A stretch of DNA of 64,000 nucleotides. Origin: Dromaius novaehollandiae. Lineage: Eukaryota > Chordata > Aves > Casuariiformes > Dromaiidae. The stretch is from assembly GCF_036370855.1 (NCBI RefSeq), contig NC_088111.1, forward strand, positions 18,573,501-18,637,500, read 5' to 3'. The notes beneath the pieces are model-generated. The model was not told the DNA's origin and searched no databases. It worked only from the letters and a program-made list of their open reading frames with translations. Below are positions 49,727-62,400 of the stretch, piece by piece (the first letter of the stretch is position 1; every line of letters starts with the position of its first letter). Both the position numbers and the translations under genes were made by a program.

Positions 49727-52700
49727 GTAAGTGGGCTGGGTACTACAGGCAAACTCCACGTACCAAACGGCACAGTGGTAGTGTCAAGGGCTGCTCGGAA
49801 GATTCAGTAAAAACTTTGCTTAACTCATGCAGTTTCTTAAAGCTACCTTCCTTCAAGCAATGTCACTGGGAGGAACAGTGTCGAGGACTGTTGGCTGCTT
49901 TGTGAAGCAGTAACGAATTTTACCTATCGCTTCCAGGCCCAAGGGGCATGGGAAAATGGGCCCACCTTGAGGGGAAACAGGCAGTGTTGGCTGCTTTAAT
50001 AACAAGACTTTGTCCCTGATCCTGCAGATGTGCAGGTGCTTCCAGTAGTCGTGATGATCTTAAATAAAGCAGAAATTATGCATTTCTAGGGCTAAAACAT
50101 TTATTATTTGTAGTAAATAGTTTGATTCTAGTAACACCCAAAGGCAATAACTTTAATTTATGCTCGGTCTACTGGCTGCTGTATAAACTCTCAAAAACCG
50201 CAAGCTGGGTACAGTCACTGCTCTGATTACGAAGACCCTGGTTTGGCTGGCTTTCACGTCTCCTTCAGATCCTATTCCTCATCTCCCTCCCGGTCCCTCC
50301 CCTCCCCTTTGATTTTGCTGTTTGTCTTGAAACAGTTTTCTGTATACCTAGGAAATGCTATATTTCTTTGCACTACGGGGCCATGTCAGCAGCAGATTGG
50401 AAACAGAAACAGAAAAAAAAATTATCATAAGCTTTGCGTTTGGAAGAAAATGGACCTCAAGTTCTTTTGAGCATTTGCTTTTCCCACTGGCTCAATTTTC
50501 CTTAAAACGTTTTCCAAAGGAGGTGTCAAATAGTAGAAAATAGCAGTTTAAGCAGGATGTTTGACACTTTATTGTATGCCAGTGAACCTCAAACTGTGCT
50601 TCAGCGTCCTCAGTTGTATTTAAGGCCCTTCTTCAGAGGTTCTAGAAAGAATTTTCCAGAAAGCTAAACATAGAGCAACGGACAAAGTGGTCTGCGAGCT
50701 GACCTCTTGCTGTTATTAGTAGTCTATGGAACAGACACATTTATGCATCCCTGAAATTACTGGTATGATACCAGAGGTTCCCAGAGCGTTCACATCAAGT
50801 CTGTAGGTAATGATATATTTATATATTGAGGATGTCAAGGACTTAAGTTAGTAAAAGGAAAAGGTAGTTTAACGGGAAGAAATATAAAAAATATATTTTG
50901 AGAACTGTAAAGCAAGCTTGTCTACTTCCAATATACTTGGTCAGTATGGAGAACAGGTATGATAGGACAGAAGCAGTGTAAAGCAATTTACCCACAAGGT
51001 AGTATGTTATGTATTTACTGTAGCTCTTATATATTATTTTGGCTGGGAAGATAAAAAGTTATACGTTACCGTAAATTAATTAATTGTTAGTGTAAAAGGT
51101 ATAGGATTAGACTGCCTGTAGAAATCTGTGATGAATTTGGTCACCTTTTCAAAGCAGGTATGTTACTGTTGTGGAGAACACAGGAAAATCAAGATACTAA
51201 ATTAAATTTCACTGTGTATTTGGCTTTTGTGCTGATAAGCTTTGACATAATCTAAAATCAGCAGATAAAGTTTTTGAAAAGTGTCAGTATAATTTGCACT
51301 GTTTTAAGTAAATATCCCCTTTAATAATTAATGCCCTTTAGAATAACACTGTCCTTTTGAAAAGAAATGGCTTGAATATTTAGCAATAAAATTTTCTTAT
51401 TTCTCTTTGTATGTACTTCCTCAGTGATTATTCAGTTGATCTCCTTTCCACAAACATCTGTAACTCTTGATGGCTCTATTCTTGATCATTTTTTGTCCTA
51501 CAGAATGATGGAATCCTCTGAAATGTTCAAAACTGTTGGTGTCTGAGTTGAATCAGACACCTGGGGTAAGGTAACACTCTGGTCACTCTGGAAGAGTGAT
51601 GGAATAGGTAAAACTTTTTTCTTTGTACCAAAAGGGCAGTTGGAAAGAAAGTCTTTCCTAAGCTATATGCCACTAAGGCTTTATTATCTGTGAGTAACGT
51701 CTCCTGTTTGTGAATGAATCAGGCTATAGGTTCACCATAGCAATGTCGCTGCTGTTTTCACTAGGGCCAAGTATGAAGGAAATGCAACCTTTTTGCTGCT
51801 ATAGTATACTTATCAATTTGGCCACAGAATCATATACAGACCCACCCATTATTCTGATTATATGTCAGGACTCTTAATGCCTTTGTAGTTGCTGCTTCCC
51901 AGGATAGACTTGCTATCCTGTCAGTATGGCCTGTTCCTAAAATACGACTTGGTGTTGAGATTTGTATTGCACGTTGTGCTGGTTTATCAAGTGGTCTGCA
52001 TCGTTCTGCCGTGGTCCGTCATCGACCCTGTCTGGCAGTTCCCTTGTCCGTGTCATCAGACAGCTTGGTCAGTGCTGGTTTATGTCTCTCCTAACTCATT
52101 TCCAAAGGCTAAATAAGAGAAAAACAAAATAGGCTGAGAGCGAATCTCTGTGGGATCATACCAGAAACATACATGTTCAATGATTGCTCTCTGTTTGCGG
52201 TTGCATTTTGAAACCTATATGGCAGCTAGATTTTAATCATTTTGAATGTGTTTTGTGTTGATTTTAATGGTTTACAAAATAATTACACCTCTTCTAGGAC
52301 CCAGAGATCTCATTAAAAAGATATTAAGTTAACCCAGGAGAGCTTGTTTTTCATAGAACTGTGTTGGTACGTGTTAATTTTGTTATCCATCTTTATTCAT
52401 GAAGTCTCATATAAGCCATTTGTTTAACAGCCTGGCATTGATCTCAGTCTGGAAGATGGGTGTTTACTTCCCTAATGGTCCTTTTGAAAAATCACAGTTA
52501 TCAGTCTAGAGAGCTCTTAGCCAGTCTTCCTGTAACTTCTGCTTGCAATTTGTCCGATTCTGTTGATAGAAATACTTTCAGGAGCTGCAGTTTAATAGTC
52601 TTTGGGCTACTATTGGAGTAGGCTAATTTCGTCATCATTATGTGATAGATACTATTAGAACATTTATTTCTGAGTTAGTATTAACAGTTTTACAGTTTGT

Positions 52701-55059
52701 TTAATAATGATCCAATAGCGCTGTTAGGTTTTTCTGCTTTTGATGTACACCAAAAGCTCCTTTTGAATGTCCTTAATTTTTCTGACCAGAAAATTAATCG
52801 TCTTCCTTCTCATTTTAATACAATTCCTTTTTTTATATTCAGTGCTGTCCAATTCCATTATCATGTTGCTATTTTACATGTTTGGTTTTATTCTTACTCT
52901 GATTATTTCTCTCTTTCTCTGAAAATCAGATTAGCTTTTAACAACTGTTGTTCTCTTTATTGATTGTGGGGTGGTTCAGTTTTGGGCCTCTGTTGAAATG
53001 TTTTTAAACAGTCCTTAGTTCTCCATTGTATTTTTCTGTTTAAGTTAATAATTTTTTTGTGTTGTTTTCAGTCACATGAAATGAGCATTTTGAAACACCA
53101 GCTGGATAGATTTGATTTGTATGCTACTGTGTTTGCATACAAGCCATGAGAATTTGCACCTGAGCAACCGTTAGTTTTTATTTTTATGATTACTTCCCCT
53201 TTATCCTTCCAGAGGAGGTGTGACGTAAAATTTTTCTATTTTGAATGAGGTGCTTTATAAAGTAGGATGCTAGTTTCTACAACTCTTGAAAAACAGAAGG
53301 GCATTTTGTCATGTAAGTAGTAATTTAAAATTCATGTCTGGAATGTGATAAAAATTTTACTGGATATAAAATGCTTTGCTGTACGTACAAGGTACTAGTG
53401 AGGGGTTTGGCTTTAAAGGAAATGTGAACAGGATGCACTGATGGGATATGGGGGAATATAAGTGGGTAGTGTCTGGTAGACATTGATACTGGTCATTGCT
53501 AAGGTTGCTCATTAAAATCTGATTATGATTTTCTTAGCTGTCATTTTCTTGCTTGTATAGACTGGAGTTAATTTGTCATTGTCTGTATTTCCATATCTGT
53601 TTCAGCTACCCTTTTCTGGCACAGGAAAGCGGACAGAGACTAGGACAGGAAGGTTGGTACTCTTCTGCACTTACATTTGTGGTCTCCTCACTGAGCAACC
53701 ACTGCTCTCCTCAGTGTTATATATTATATTTGCACTTCCACAAACACAGAGAATCTGCACTGTGTGGCTCTAGCGTTATGTCTCTGTAGGAGAGTGTGTG
53801 CCGTAGAGAAAGAAACTGGTTAATACAGGAACCTAGGGAGAATAAGTTCCAGTGAAGAGAGATCCTAACAATGTAGAAGATAATATGCTCTTGCAGAAGT
53901 TACACTGTGGACATACAAGCTCTTCTCCATCAGGAATGGGAAGTATTGGGAACCTGTAGGAAGATTTTTTTGTTACAGGATTTGGTCTGGAAGAATCCCT
54001 TGGGGCTGCCTTCTGGTGTGGTTTCCAGAACAAACACCACAGAAATTCTTTCCCCTTGCTGTGTTTTGACTGGCTTCAGTAAAAGTTTTGCTGCCAGCCT
54101 TCCAGATCTTCAAACTGCAGCTTTCAAAAAAGGAGGAGGAGAGGGGATGATAAAACTTTAAGTGCCAATGCAGCAGCATGCAGCAGCATGCATCCCAGCA
54201 TCCCCACTTCTGTCAGCACTCTGTAATTAGCAACCTGGATCCTGGCCCTGACAATTAACTCATTTCTGAAGACTGAGGAGCTCTCAGTCACTTTGATCCC
54301 TTAAATTGTGGCCAGCCTTACAGGACTGTCAGGACCACTCCCATGTCGATCTTGCTGGTGGAGGAAGTGGGAGAAGGTACTCCTGCTGAGAACGGTGCCA
54401 CCCTTCCTGGAGCAATCCCCGCGGTGCTTGGCACACAAAACACGCCCCGAGTCCATGTTTCTCGTCTAGTGGAGAGGGGTGCTGCAAGCTCAGCACCATA
54501 TCCTCTTAGACCCAGTTAGGGAACGCAAAAGCCTTTTAGGCTGTGTACTGGTGGAGTTGTCGGGAGAGACGTTAACAAATCTGTCTGCAGGATGGTGTGA
54601 TTTGTACTTTCTCTGCCAGGGAATGGTATGTTTACCAATTTAAAAAATGTTAAGGTTAGTTTCTGCCTCACTTTCTAGTGTTGAATAATCCCCATTCACA
54701 CAGTAATTCTTGTGAACCCCAGGAAACTGCTCATAATAGAGGATGATACTTACTGTTTTTGAAGGTGTTGAGTTAGGCTTCAGTTAGTAAATAGCTTTTA
54801 AGGTGAGTAAGTGAGGAGGGTATGTACTGAGGCAGTACTAGGGGTCAGGAGAGGGGAAGTCGTTGAGGCCTACCTAGCACTGATCTCCTCTTTCTAGCCA
54901 TAATGATGACATATTCTTGGAGACTAAAGTGGCAGGAGAATTGTTCCTGGAACAAACGGACAATTTAACAGCAGTAAGTAACCAGGCCCAGATGTTGCAT
55001 ATCCAAGAGTTCAGAAGAGATTGTGTCAAGTGGTTCAACTGCTAGCAAAAATACGCTTT

Positions 55060-56290
55060 CAGTTGTTAAAAGAGCAGCTGCTGTGGAAGGTTGGAGGATA
55101 GCAGATGTTCTACCTACTTTTTTAAGAACTAAGTATTTACAAAGCTGTAAGCTTTTTGAAGGTATCTGTTAAACTGGTTGAAATGATCATCAGCTTCTTT
55201 TCAGATGTTTGTCATTACATATTTTTAATGTGATAGCATCTTGTCAACCTGGTAGTCCAGTTTCTCCAAAAGAGTGTCTCTTAGTAGTCTAATGGAATTA
55301 TTTGGATTGGTCATCAAATTAGGAAATAAAGAACAGATTAATGTAGTTTGCTCAGAAGTCATTTGGAAAAGGGGAAGAGATAAAGCATGAATGATAAGCC
55401 ATCTGATGGAGGAAACTGACTGAAAGATAACAAAGAGCATTCAAGGGTTCGTTCTGAATCCACCGTTCCTCGGAGTGTGCCTGATGGTCCCACCAGGCAG
55501 TGGGCAGTGACACAGCTTCTACATCTCAGTCCAGATCAGAGGTGATTCCAGTAGGCTTTGAGCTGTGAATAACACAGCAGCTCATGAAATTCATTGTGGA
55601 GGAGCATAAATTAGAGTGTGGAGGTGGAAAAGGGAGAACTTATACAGGATGCCATAATGATACCAAATCCTAGAAGAGCTTTTGGTATCTATGTTTGAGT
55701 AAGACCTTTGCTCAACAAGCAGGTGCTTGCAGAAAAAGCAGATGAGATGTTAGGATCTGCAAGGCCTGAACTACAAAGGAATATGGACAATATTATTGCT
55801 TCTTTATATAACTCCATCATCAGCAGTATCATCAGTCTGCTGTGTGTAGTACTAGTTAATACACCTTAGCAAAAGAAGTGCAGAATGAAGGAGGTTCGGG
55901 GAATCCTGGTGGAGATGATTAGGGGCCAGAGAAGATTGTTCTAGGCAAAGAGAGAGGACTGGGACTGTTATTTTTAGAGAATGGACACGAGGGTGCGATG
56001 CATATAATTTAATAAAATGGTCTAAAGACAGTAGATTTGGAGCTTCTGTCCTCCTTGTCTCAACAAAAGACACTCAGTGAAATATAGAGGCAGCAAAATG
56101 AGAACTGGTGAAAAGAGATACTTTCTCATGCAATTTTTCAGTAAACCAAGGTACTCAATTCAGTAGACGCCTGTGAGTCTAAAAATGGTGGGATTGAAAA
56201 AGTGAGGGTGTTATAAATTGAGAGGGTTATGATAGTAAATGTTGACAGATTTTTGAAGGAATTAAATGTTGTGGTTCCAGGCCCAAGAAG
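55060..56290 (+). mobile_element. Ancient CR1/L3-type LINE remnant (ORF2 3' part)
   Basis: Recognised by order of blocks shared with reptile/bird CR1/L3 LINEs as I remember them: gttggaggatagcagatgtt near 55.09 kb, aaactggttgaaatgatcat near 55.17 kb, gatgagatgttaggatctgc near 55.74 kb, cttctttatataactccat, gatgattaggggccagagaa near 55.91 kb and actgggactgttatttttag. The middle part (55.2-55.55 kb) matches poorly. All frames are broken; it is a fossil. Confidence 0.7.
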
Positions 56291-56347
56291 ATTATTAGGA
56301 AACAAGTGAGTCCCAGATGGAAAAAGAAAGGACAGACAATTCGTACT

Positions 56348-56475
56348 ATCATAGGATAATTCAGGCTGGAAGGGACTTCAGGAGTCCAAGCACCTGGTCA
56401 GAGCAGGGTCAGCTGTACGGTTGGATTGGGTTATTCAGGGCTTTATCCAGTCTGTCTGGTCTGGTCTGACTTCTG
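56348..56475 (-). mobile_element. CR1 LINE 3' end
   Basis: On the + strand the blocks are atcataggataattcaggct, ggaagggacttcaggagtcc, gagcagggtcagct and cagggctttatccagtctgt. These are the reverse complement of the typical avian CR1 3' end. This is the best clue in the window to a bird genome. Confidence 0.85.
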
Positions 56476-59076
56476 AAGGGCTTTTCTTTCTGCAGAAGCA
56501 GTGCTTTTCACTGCTGGGAACAAAGTGCTGGGCTGAGCTGATCCTGAGCAACATGTTTAACTCACCTACATATTTTAAGTACACAGGTCAATGGAAGTGG
56601 CAAAACTTAGCACCATTAAAACATGTGCTATCACCTTCTCCCTCCCCCTGAAACTTGGAGCTTGAGCAGAAAGAGCAATCAGTACAAAATACACTAAAAT
56701 CGAATCTTTTCCTCCCATTTCCCAGGTTCCATCTTCTATTCTTGCTGGTCCTGTGCTATTTTGTGCTATTTTGATGATCCACATTTATTTGAAAGGCACA
56801 GTTGGACTACAGATTTGACATCTAAGTGGATAGGTAAGTGCTGCTGTTTATTTTATTTGACCGGCCTGTGTGATTTGTAGAGTCTCAAAATCTTCCAAAA
56901 TGAATTGAATTCTGTGTTGAAAGAAATAATTTTGCAAAGCCATTACTTTTCCAGCTCTACAAGCTCATGCCAAAGGGGCCGTAAGGTACATCGATAACAG
57001 CAGCATCAGACATAACGAGATGTCGCACAGACCAGGAGCCTGTAAATACAAGTCTGGAGATGGAGGACTAAGACAGATAAATTCTTAGTTTTGCATTGTT
57101 TATACATCTCACTTGGTCTACCTGGGGCATTGAATATTGATTGCAAATGAAAAGTGCTGGTCTGTTTCAAAGTTTAATATCAGGAAGTCGCCATAAATCA
57201 TATAACAGTACACATGTGTCTGCGAGAGGTATTTAAAGCCATGGAGGATGTGCGATTCTGTTTTTCCCTCCATGCTTTCTTCTACCTAAAAGAAAATGGT
57301 CAATTTATAGTGATAACTACCCCAAGATTCTGTCCAGGAAAATTATATTTATGAACTGGTTACAGAAAACTTCAGTTTCTCTCTCACAGGAAATGACTCC
57401 AAGATTCACAGCAAAACCCTCTGCAGGTTTAGGAGGCTGAGTTTAAAACAAATAAATCCATTAACATCTGTAATTGCTTATAGGAAAGGCTGATCCATAA
57501 ATGTGTGTAACCAGCGTTCCTTAGCCTTGCATGTCTGCAGCCAAGCCATTTGAGAAAACAATCCCGCTTGTGTTTTTCCTACATTTTGAGTGTTTTGGTG
57601 CCCAGAGCTTTATTGGAGAAACTGAACCACAGCTGCTGCCATTCCAAGTGAAACACCCTGTTTAAGTTTTGCAAGAAGTAGATTTTGGGAGCAATAGAAA
57701 ACCTCCAGTAAAATAGCCAGAACCATACTGAACTTAGGACTAGTAAGAAGAGGACGATCAAAATGCCTAAGAATAGAGATCTAGTTTTAGTGTTGCTTGG
57801 GGGTTGATGGCGTTTCCATCTGGATGTTGTTGTACCTATTGCTGTTCCAAGTAATCACTAGCTAGCACTGTTATTCTCACTGTAGCTGCGAAAGTTTAAG
57901 AAACTAATTTAAAAACATTGTCTCTGTTTGTTTAGTCTGCTTACCTGGTGTATTTGACAGCAGTTTGTGAAACATGGTCAGTGTCAGGGTTTACTGAGTA
58001 CCTGAAGGAGGAGTTCAGTACTAGTTAACAGGAGAGCTAACCCTGACTGTGAGCAGGCCACAGAGGTGAAAGGAGAGAAAGAGTGAGCATGCTTGACAGA
58101 GCTGCTCTCACATCTGTCCCAGAAACTCTTCTGAAAGGCCAGAAACTGAAAAGTCTTACTCCATTACCTTCTTTTTAACACGAGGTCGGGCTCTCCTCTT
58201 TAAATGCACTGTGTCACAAAATGGAATTTTACACTCTGGAGTGACAGTCTTTGCTCCCCACCTTATGGGAGTGAATGCATTCACTGCTCCTATGTTACAT
58301 AAATTTAGGTATGGATGCATATACAAGTGGGACAGTATGCTCAAATTCTGAGCTCCAGGAAGTTCGAAAGTGTGGTTAGCATGCTTTTGTTCACCCAAAA
58401 GCCTACTCAGTATCAGATAATGTGTTTTGAAAGCTTTCATCCTCTGTCCTAATATGGCCTGTGTTTGTCTGTACTGAAAGTACAGTAATAGTGTTTTGGG
58501 TCAGTATGTGCTGTTATATGTATGTGCTGCAATGTATGTTACTATTTTATATGAAAATCTCTTCCCCTTCAAAGAGTATTTGAAGGATCTCCTCCTTCAA
58601 AGTGGTACCCGAGGCTTGTTTTGCACTGCATCTGCCTATACCATCTTACGTATCCACCTTTTAAAATTTCTTCTATTTAAAGGCTTCAGTAAGTCTTTCT
58701 GAAGCCCTCTAGCATACCGTGAAGATCTTACACATGCTCTGGACAGACTGAGATGCTTAACTTATATTCCAGGTACCTCTGAATAAAAAGCCATCACTGT
58801 ACTGTGAGTGAAAGCAAGCAGGGTCCTTGGAGAACGTGCTGCACTAAATAACTGAATTAAGCACGGAAGAAAATTAACTGTTGGAACAGTGGAAAAGTGC
58901 CCACTGTTGACCTTGCTGAAGTCTGGAGAATAGAGATCTCGGAGGTGGTGGAAGGGACTCAGTGCAGACTGCAAGCCACAGAGGATGCAGACCTGAACTG
59001 TTTCTGATATCTTCCGCTGTTCTCCCATACACATAGTGCTGTTCGGCCAGGCAGCATTGCTGCAACCTGCAGGCCA

Positions 59077-59434
59077 ATGGATGAACTGGACGTTGATTTT
59101 AAAAAATGGTGGGCAAATCTTTTGGTTAGGGCAAAGAAAAAAGCTGGGGATGCTGAGGCAGCGAATAAGGTTCAGAACGCTGCAACAAGAAGCGAATTAA
59201 AAAGAGGCAAAGCTGCTCCTAAGAGCGAAGTCCATCATCGCTTTCCGGTAGTGAAGGGCATACTCTGGCCTCAAAAATTGTATCTTAAGAAGCTAACAAG
59301 GATGCAGAAAGATGATGATGATGCTGTGGCTTGTAGTAGTGGTGGGACTTCACAAGAAGATGGAAGGAGAAACACTTTCCCTGCCAGCCAGCTGGGCACA
59401 GTGGCCAGTGACTCTACCCAGAGGACTCTCACAG
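59077..59434 (+). CDS. SLX4: SLX4 first coding exon
   Basis: 358 nt from ATG to donor acag|gtgagt, residues 1-119 plus one base. Lys-rich, low-complexity (AKKKAGDAEAANKVQ, KKLTRMQKDDDDAVA). The ATG is the first in frame and matches the family N-terminus. Confidence 0.88.
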
Positions 59435-62400
59435 GTGAGTGCACTGAAATACTTCAGACAGAAAATAGGCTAGTACTGAAAAGACTCAGTTGTTCAGTGG
59501 AGCTCTTCAGAAGTCTGCCTGGAGGAAGGTATATGGCAGCACCGATCAAAGCAGACTTGAATCTCGTGCCTCTGTCTATGCTTATCTAGTTATGTGTATC
59601 CAGAAGGTTTAACCCAGGACTGTGTTCTGTGGTAGAGGCAGGCAGAAGAGGCCCTTCAGTAGGGCGAAGCCTAGGTGCTGAGTGATACATTAGGGAGTCA
59701 TTACTCACTATTTTTTGCAACATCGGAACTTAGAAAAACACCCTCAAATCATCAAGAAGTGAGTTTAGATTATATCAAAGTGGTTTTTCACACAATGTGT
59801 TATTACATTGGGAAATATGTTGCCATTGGATGTCATCAAGGCCAAAGATATAAATGGATTAAGAAAGGTGCTGGGTTAATTCATGAAAGATTAGTCCTTC
59901 AGTGGTCATTAAACATGATGGCCAGAAGGCAGTCACCAGTGCAGGAAGTCCTTAAACTGATAGGTCGGGTCAACCAGGAGAAGGATTACTTTGTACCTGT
60001 TCTGTCCTGATACCCTTTCATAAGTATCTGCCGCTGACTGCACTCACAAACGAGATACTGGGCTAGCGAGATCTTTGGTCTGATCTCATATGCTGCCTAT
60101 ATCTATAGGATACCTCAAAGCAGAGCAGTGATATGCCGAGGTGTTAGTCTGGCATTGGTTCTGCCTGCTGCTTGTTACCACCTCCCTTTAGGAACAACTA
60201 GTTCCTTGACTCCGAGCCTGAAAGTCTGAGTCATGGATAGGGTTTGAAGATCAGAGCGGAGAAGAGCAGGAGCTACAGAACATTCTGTGGTGGGAACACT
60301 GGGGAGAGTTGGGCTGTAGGGCTTCATTGCTGATTGCCCTCTCTAGTGACCTTCAGACAAGGCCTCCCTTAATATTCCCTCCTCTAAAAGGGATGTAGAG
60401 GTGTTTCATTGTAGCACAGACACCTGATGTTATAATAGTGGCTATCAGGTATAGAGTCATGTAATAGCTAAACATGTTCAGTTTTTCCTCTAAGAATGAC
60501 TATGTGACAAAACTGAGAATGGCTCAGGCTGCTGTTTTGGGAGGCTTCCCAGCAGCTCTCTGGGCAGCTTAGCTATCTGTTTAATTCTGACTGGGGAAGC
60601 TCTGGTGCTTTCTCCCCCTCCAGTGAGTGCTCCGAGTGGCTGTTCCCAGACTACATTATCCTTCCATTCTGCTGCAAAACTGGAGACCTGCTCTTCACCC
60701 ATCTTGAAGACACCGCTGTTGTCCGGGTCTAAGGCGCGGGTAGCAGAGCTGGTAGTGGAGAGAATGCAGCAGTTCAAGAGAGTGGCACCTGAGCAGCTAA
60801 AACACAGCCTGGATGACAGCTTGCCAAAGGCTGTAGCCGGTGGGAGTTTCCCTGATGAAAGTGAGGAACAGAATCCACCAGAGAATGGTACGTTTCTGCT
60901 GTTAGCTCTTGTGCGTTCAAAAAGAGTGCTGTTCCCAGCTAGCCTAGTGGCTCAATGTGTGACACTGAATAGATCACTCCACATCTCTGAGAAAACTTTC
61001 TTTCTCTATTGTTAAAGGACTGTCCATACTTTTCTTCCAGCTCTTTTGTGAGGCTGAGTTAATCTCATGTTAAATTCTGGAGGGATAATTTGCTTTCTGG
61101 AAACAGGTTGAGATTCCAGCAGGGTCAGAAAACGTAGTCATCCTTCCCATGGGACAGTGTTATGTAGCTCTTATATACATAGGACTCTTAGGTAGCCCAT
61201 GTCTTCTGTAGATCTCTGAGCACTCTACAAAGCTAATATGTTCTATGCAGATGAATTGAATCCATAGCAATTTTACTGTGTTTTGGCTCTTTAAAAGTCA
61301 AGGTCCTGCTGGTTCTGTGTGGACATGAGAATCTCCTGTGTGTAATATGTAATGTATAAGATCCCATGTTCTCCCCAGCAACTTTAGCCAAAACGTAACC
61401 CTCCTTTTGGTTCTGACATGTGATGTGTTATGAACCAATTGCCTCCTTCCGCTCCTGGGGTAGTGCAGTCCTGTAGTGTTTAAAGAGTGCAGTTTGTACG
61501 TTCCCTGATGAGAAATCAAATGTGAAGATGCAAGAGGAAGATTGCAGTTAATTTTTAAGTGCCCAGTTTAATAAAGTAATCATGACAAGTGTAACAGTTT
61601 CATGCCTTTTGTACAAGATGCTTAGCTCAGATCATCTCTGCCTTCTGTGCCAGGTACCCCCGATCTTCCATCCACAGAGCATGATGGTGCTTTGGCTTTG
61701 GCCCTTCAGCAGGAAATCAAGGAGGAAGTCCCTGAAAGCCTGGAGGAGGAAGGCTTGTTTTTTTGTCAGATCTGCCAGAAGGATCTCTCGGCCATGAACA
61801 CGACACGACGAGGGCAGCATGTTAACAGGTGAAGGACCAACGTGTCCCTTCCCTGTCCTCTCCCCATTAACCTCATGGGCTGTTCAGTCAGCTTAGCCAT
61901 TATAGAATATGTTAGCAGGGAAATGTGCATGGTGTTGTCGACCTTTACAGCTAGAATTAGAGTCTGCTGGCATCTCAGAGTAGGGGCTGATTGTCTTGTC
62001 CTGCAGGGCTTCTATATGAGTGTGGTGAGACCAAGAGGCCAGTGTGGCTTTCATCAGCAGTGCCTTAGAAGAAGTGTAATTGCAGAGTGAATAGCAAAGC
62101 TAATGAGGACCCATTAGTGCCCACTTTGAAATCTGCCAGTTTCAGCACCATCTATTTCATTAAATACTGATTTTCTAAGGACATCTAGTATGTCGCTGTT
62201 TGCAGATCTGAGCTGTTTGCTGAGGGAAAGGTGATACCATTCTGAAGATGAATAAATTGCACTATAGACCTTTGGCAATGAGAGTGGAGAGGCTAAGGAA
62301 AGGTGTCCCTTCCTTCTCTTTTGTCAGAATGGTGCGGGCTTAAATTGAAATCAGGGCTCTGTAATTTAACACTGTTTGCTTAGCGGTAAATATCAAATAC

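Larger units (their letters stand above)
49727..59060 (+). other. SLX4: Probable SLX4 intron 1 (5'UTR intron)
   Basis: About 9.3 kb of AT-rich DNA with no recognised coding exon. It carries a decayed LINE (55060-56290) and a CR1 3' end (56348-56475). The stretch 51.5-53.0 kb has no clear assignment. A small direct repeat of gcagcatgca lies at about 54172-54192. Acceptor candidates just before the SLX4 ATG are tacacatag (about 59036), ggccag and aacctgcag. Confidence 0.55.

Noticed and set aside
59675-60010. A 111-codon + strand open frame as a new gene
   Set aside because: The DNA matches the block order of a CR1/L3-type LINE 3' tail, so the frame is a transposon fossil.
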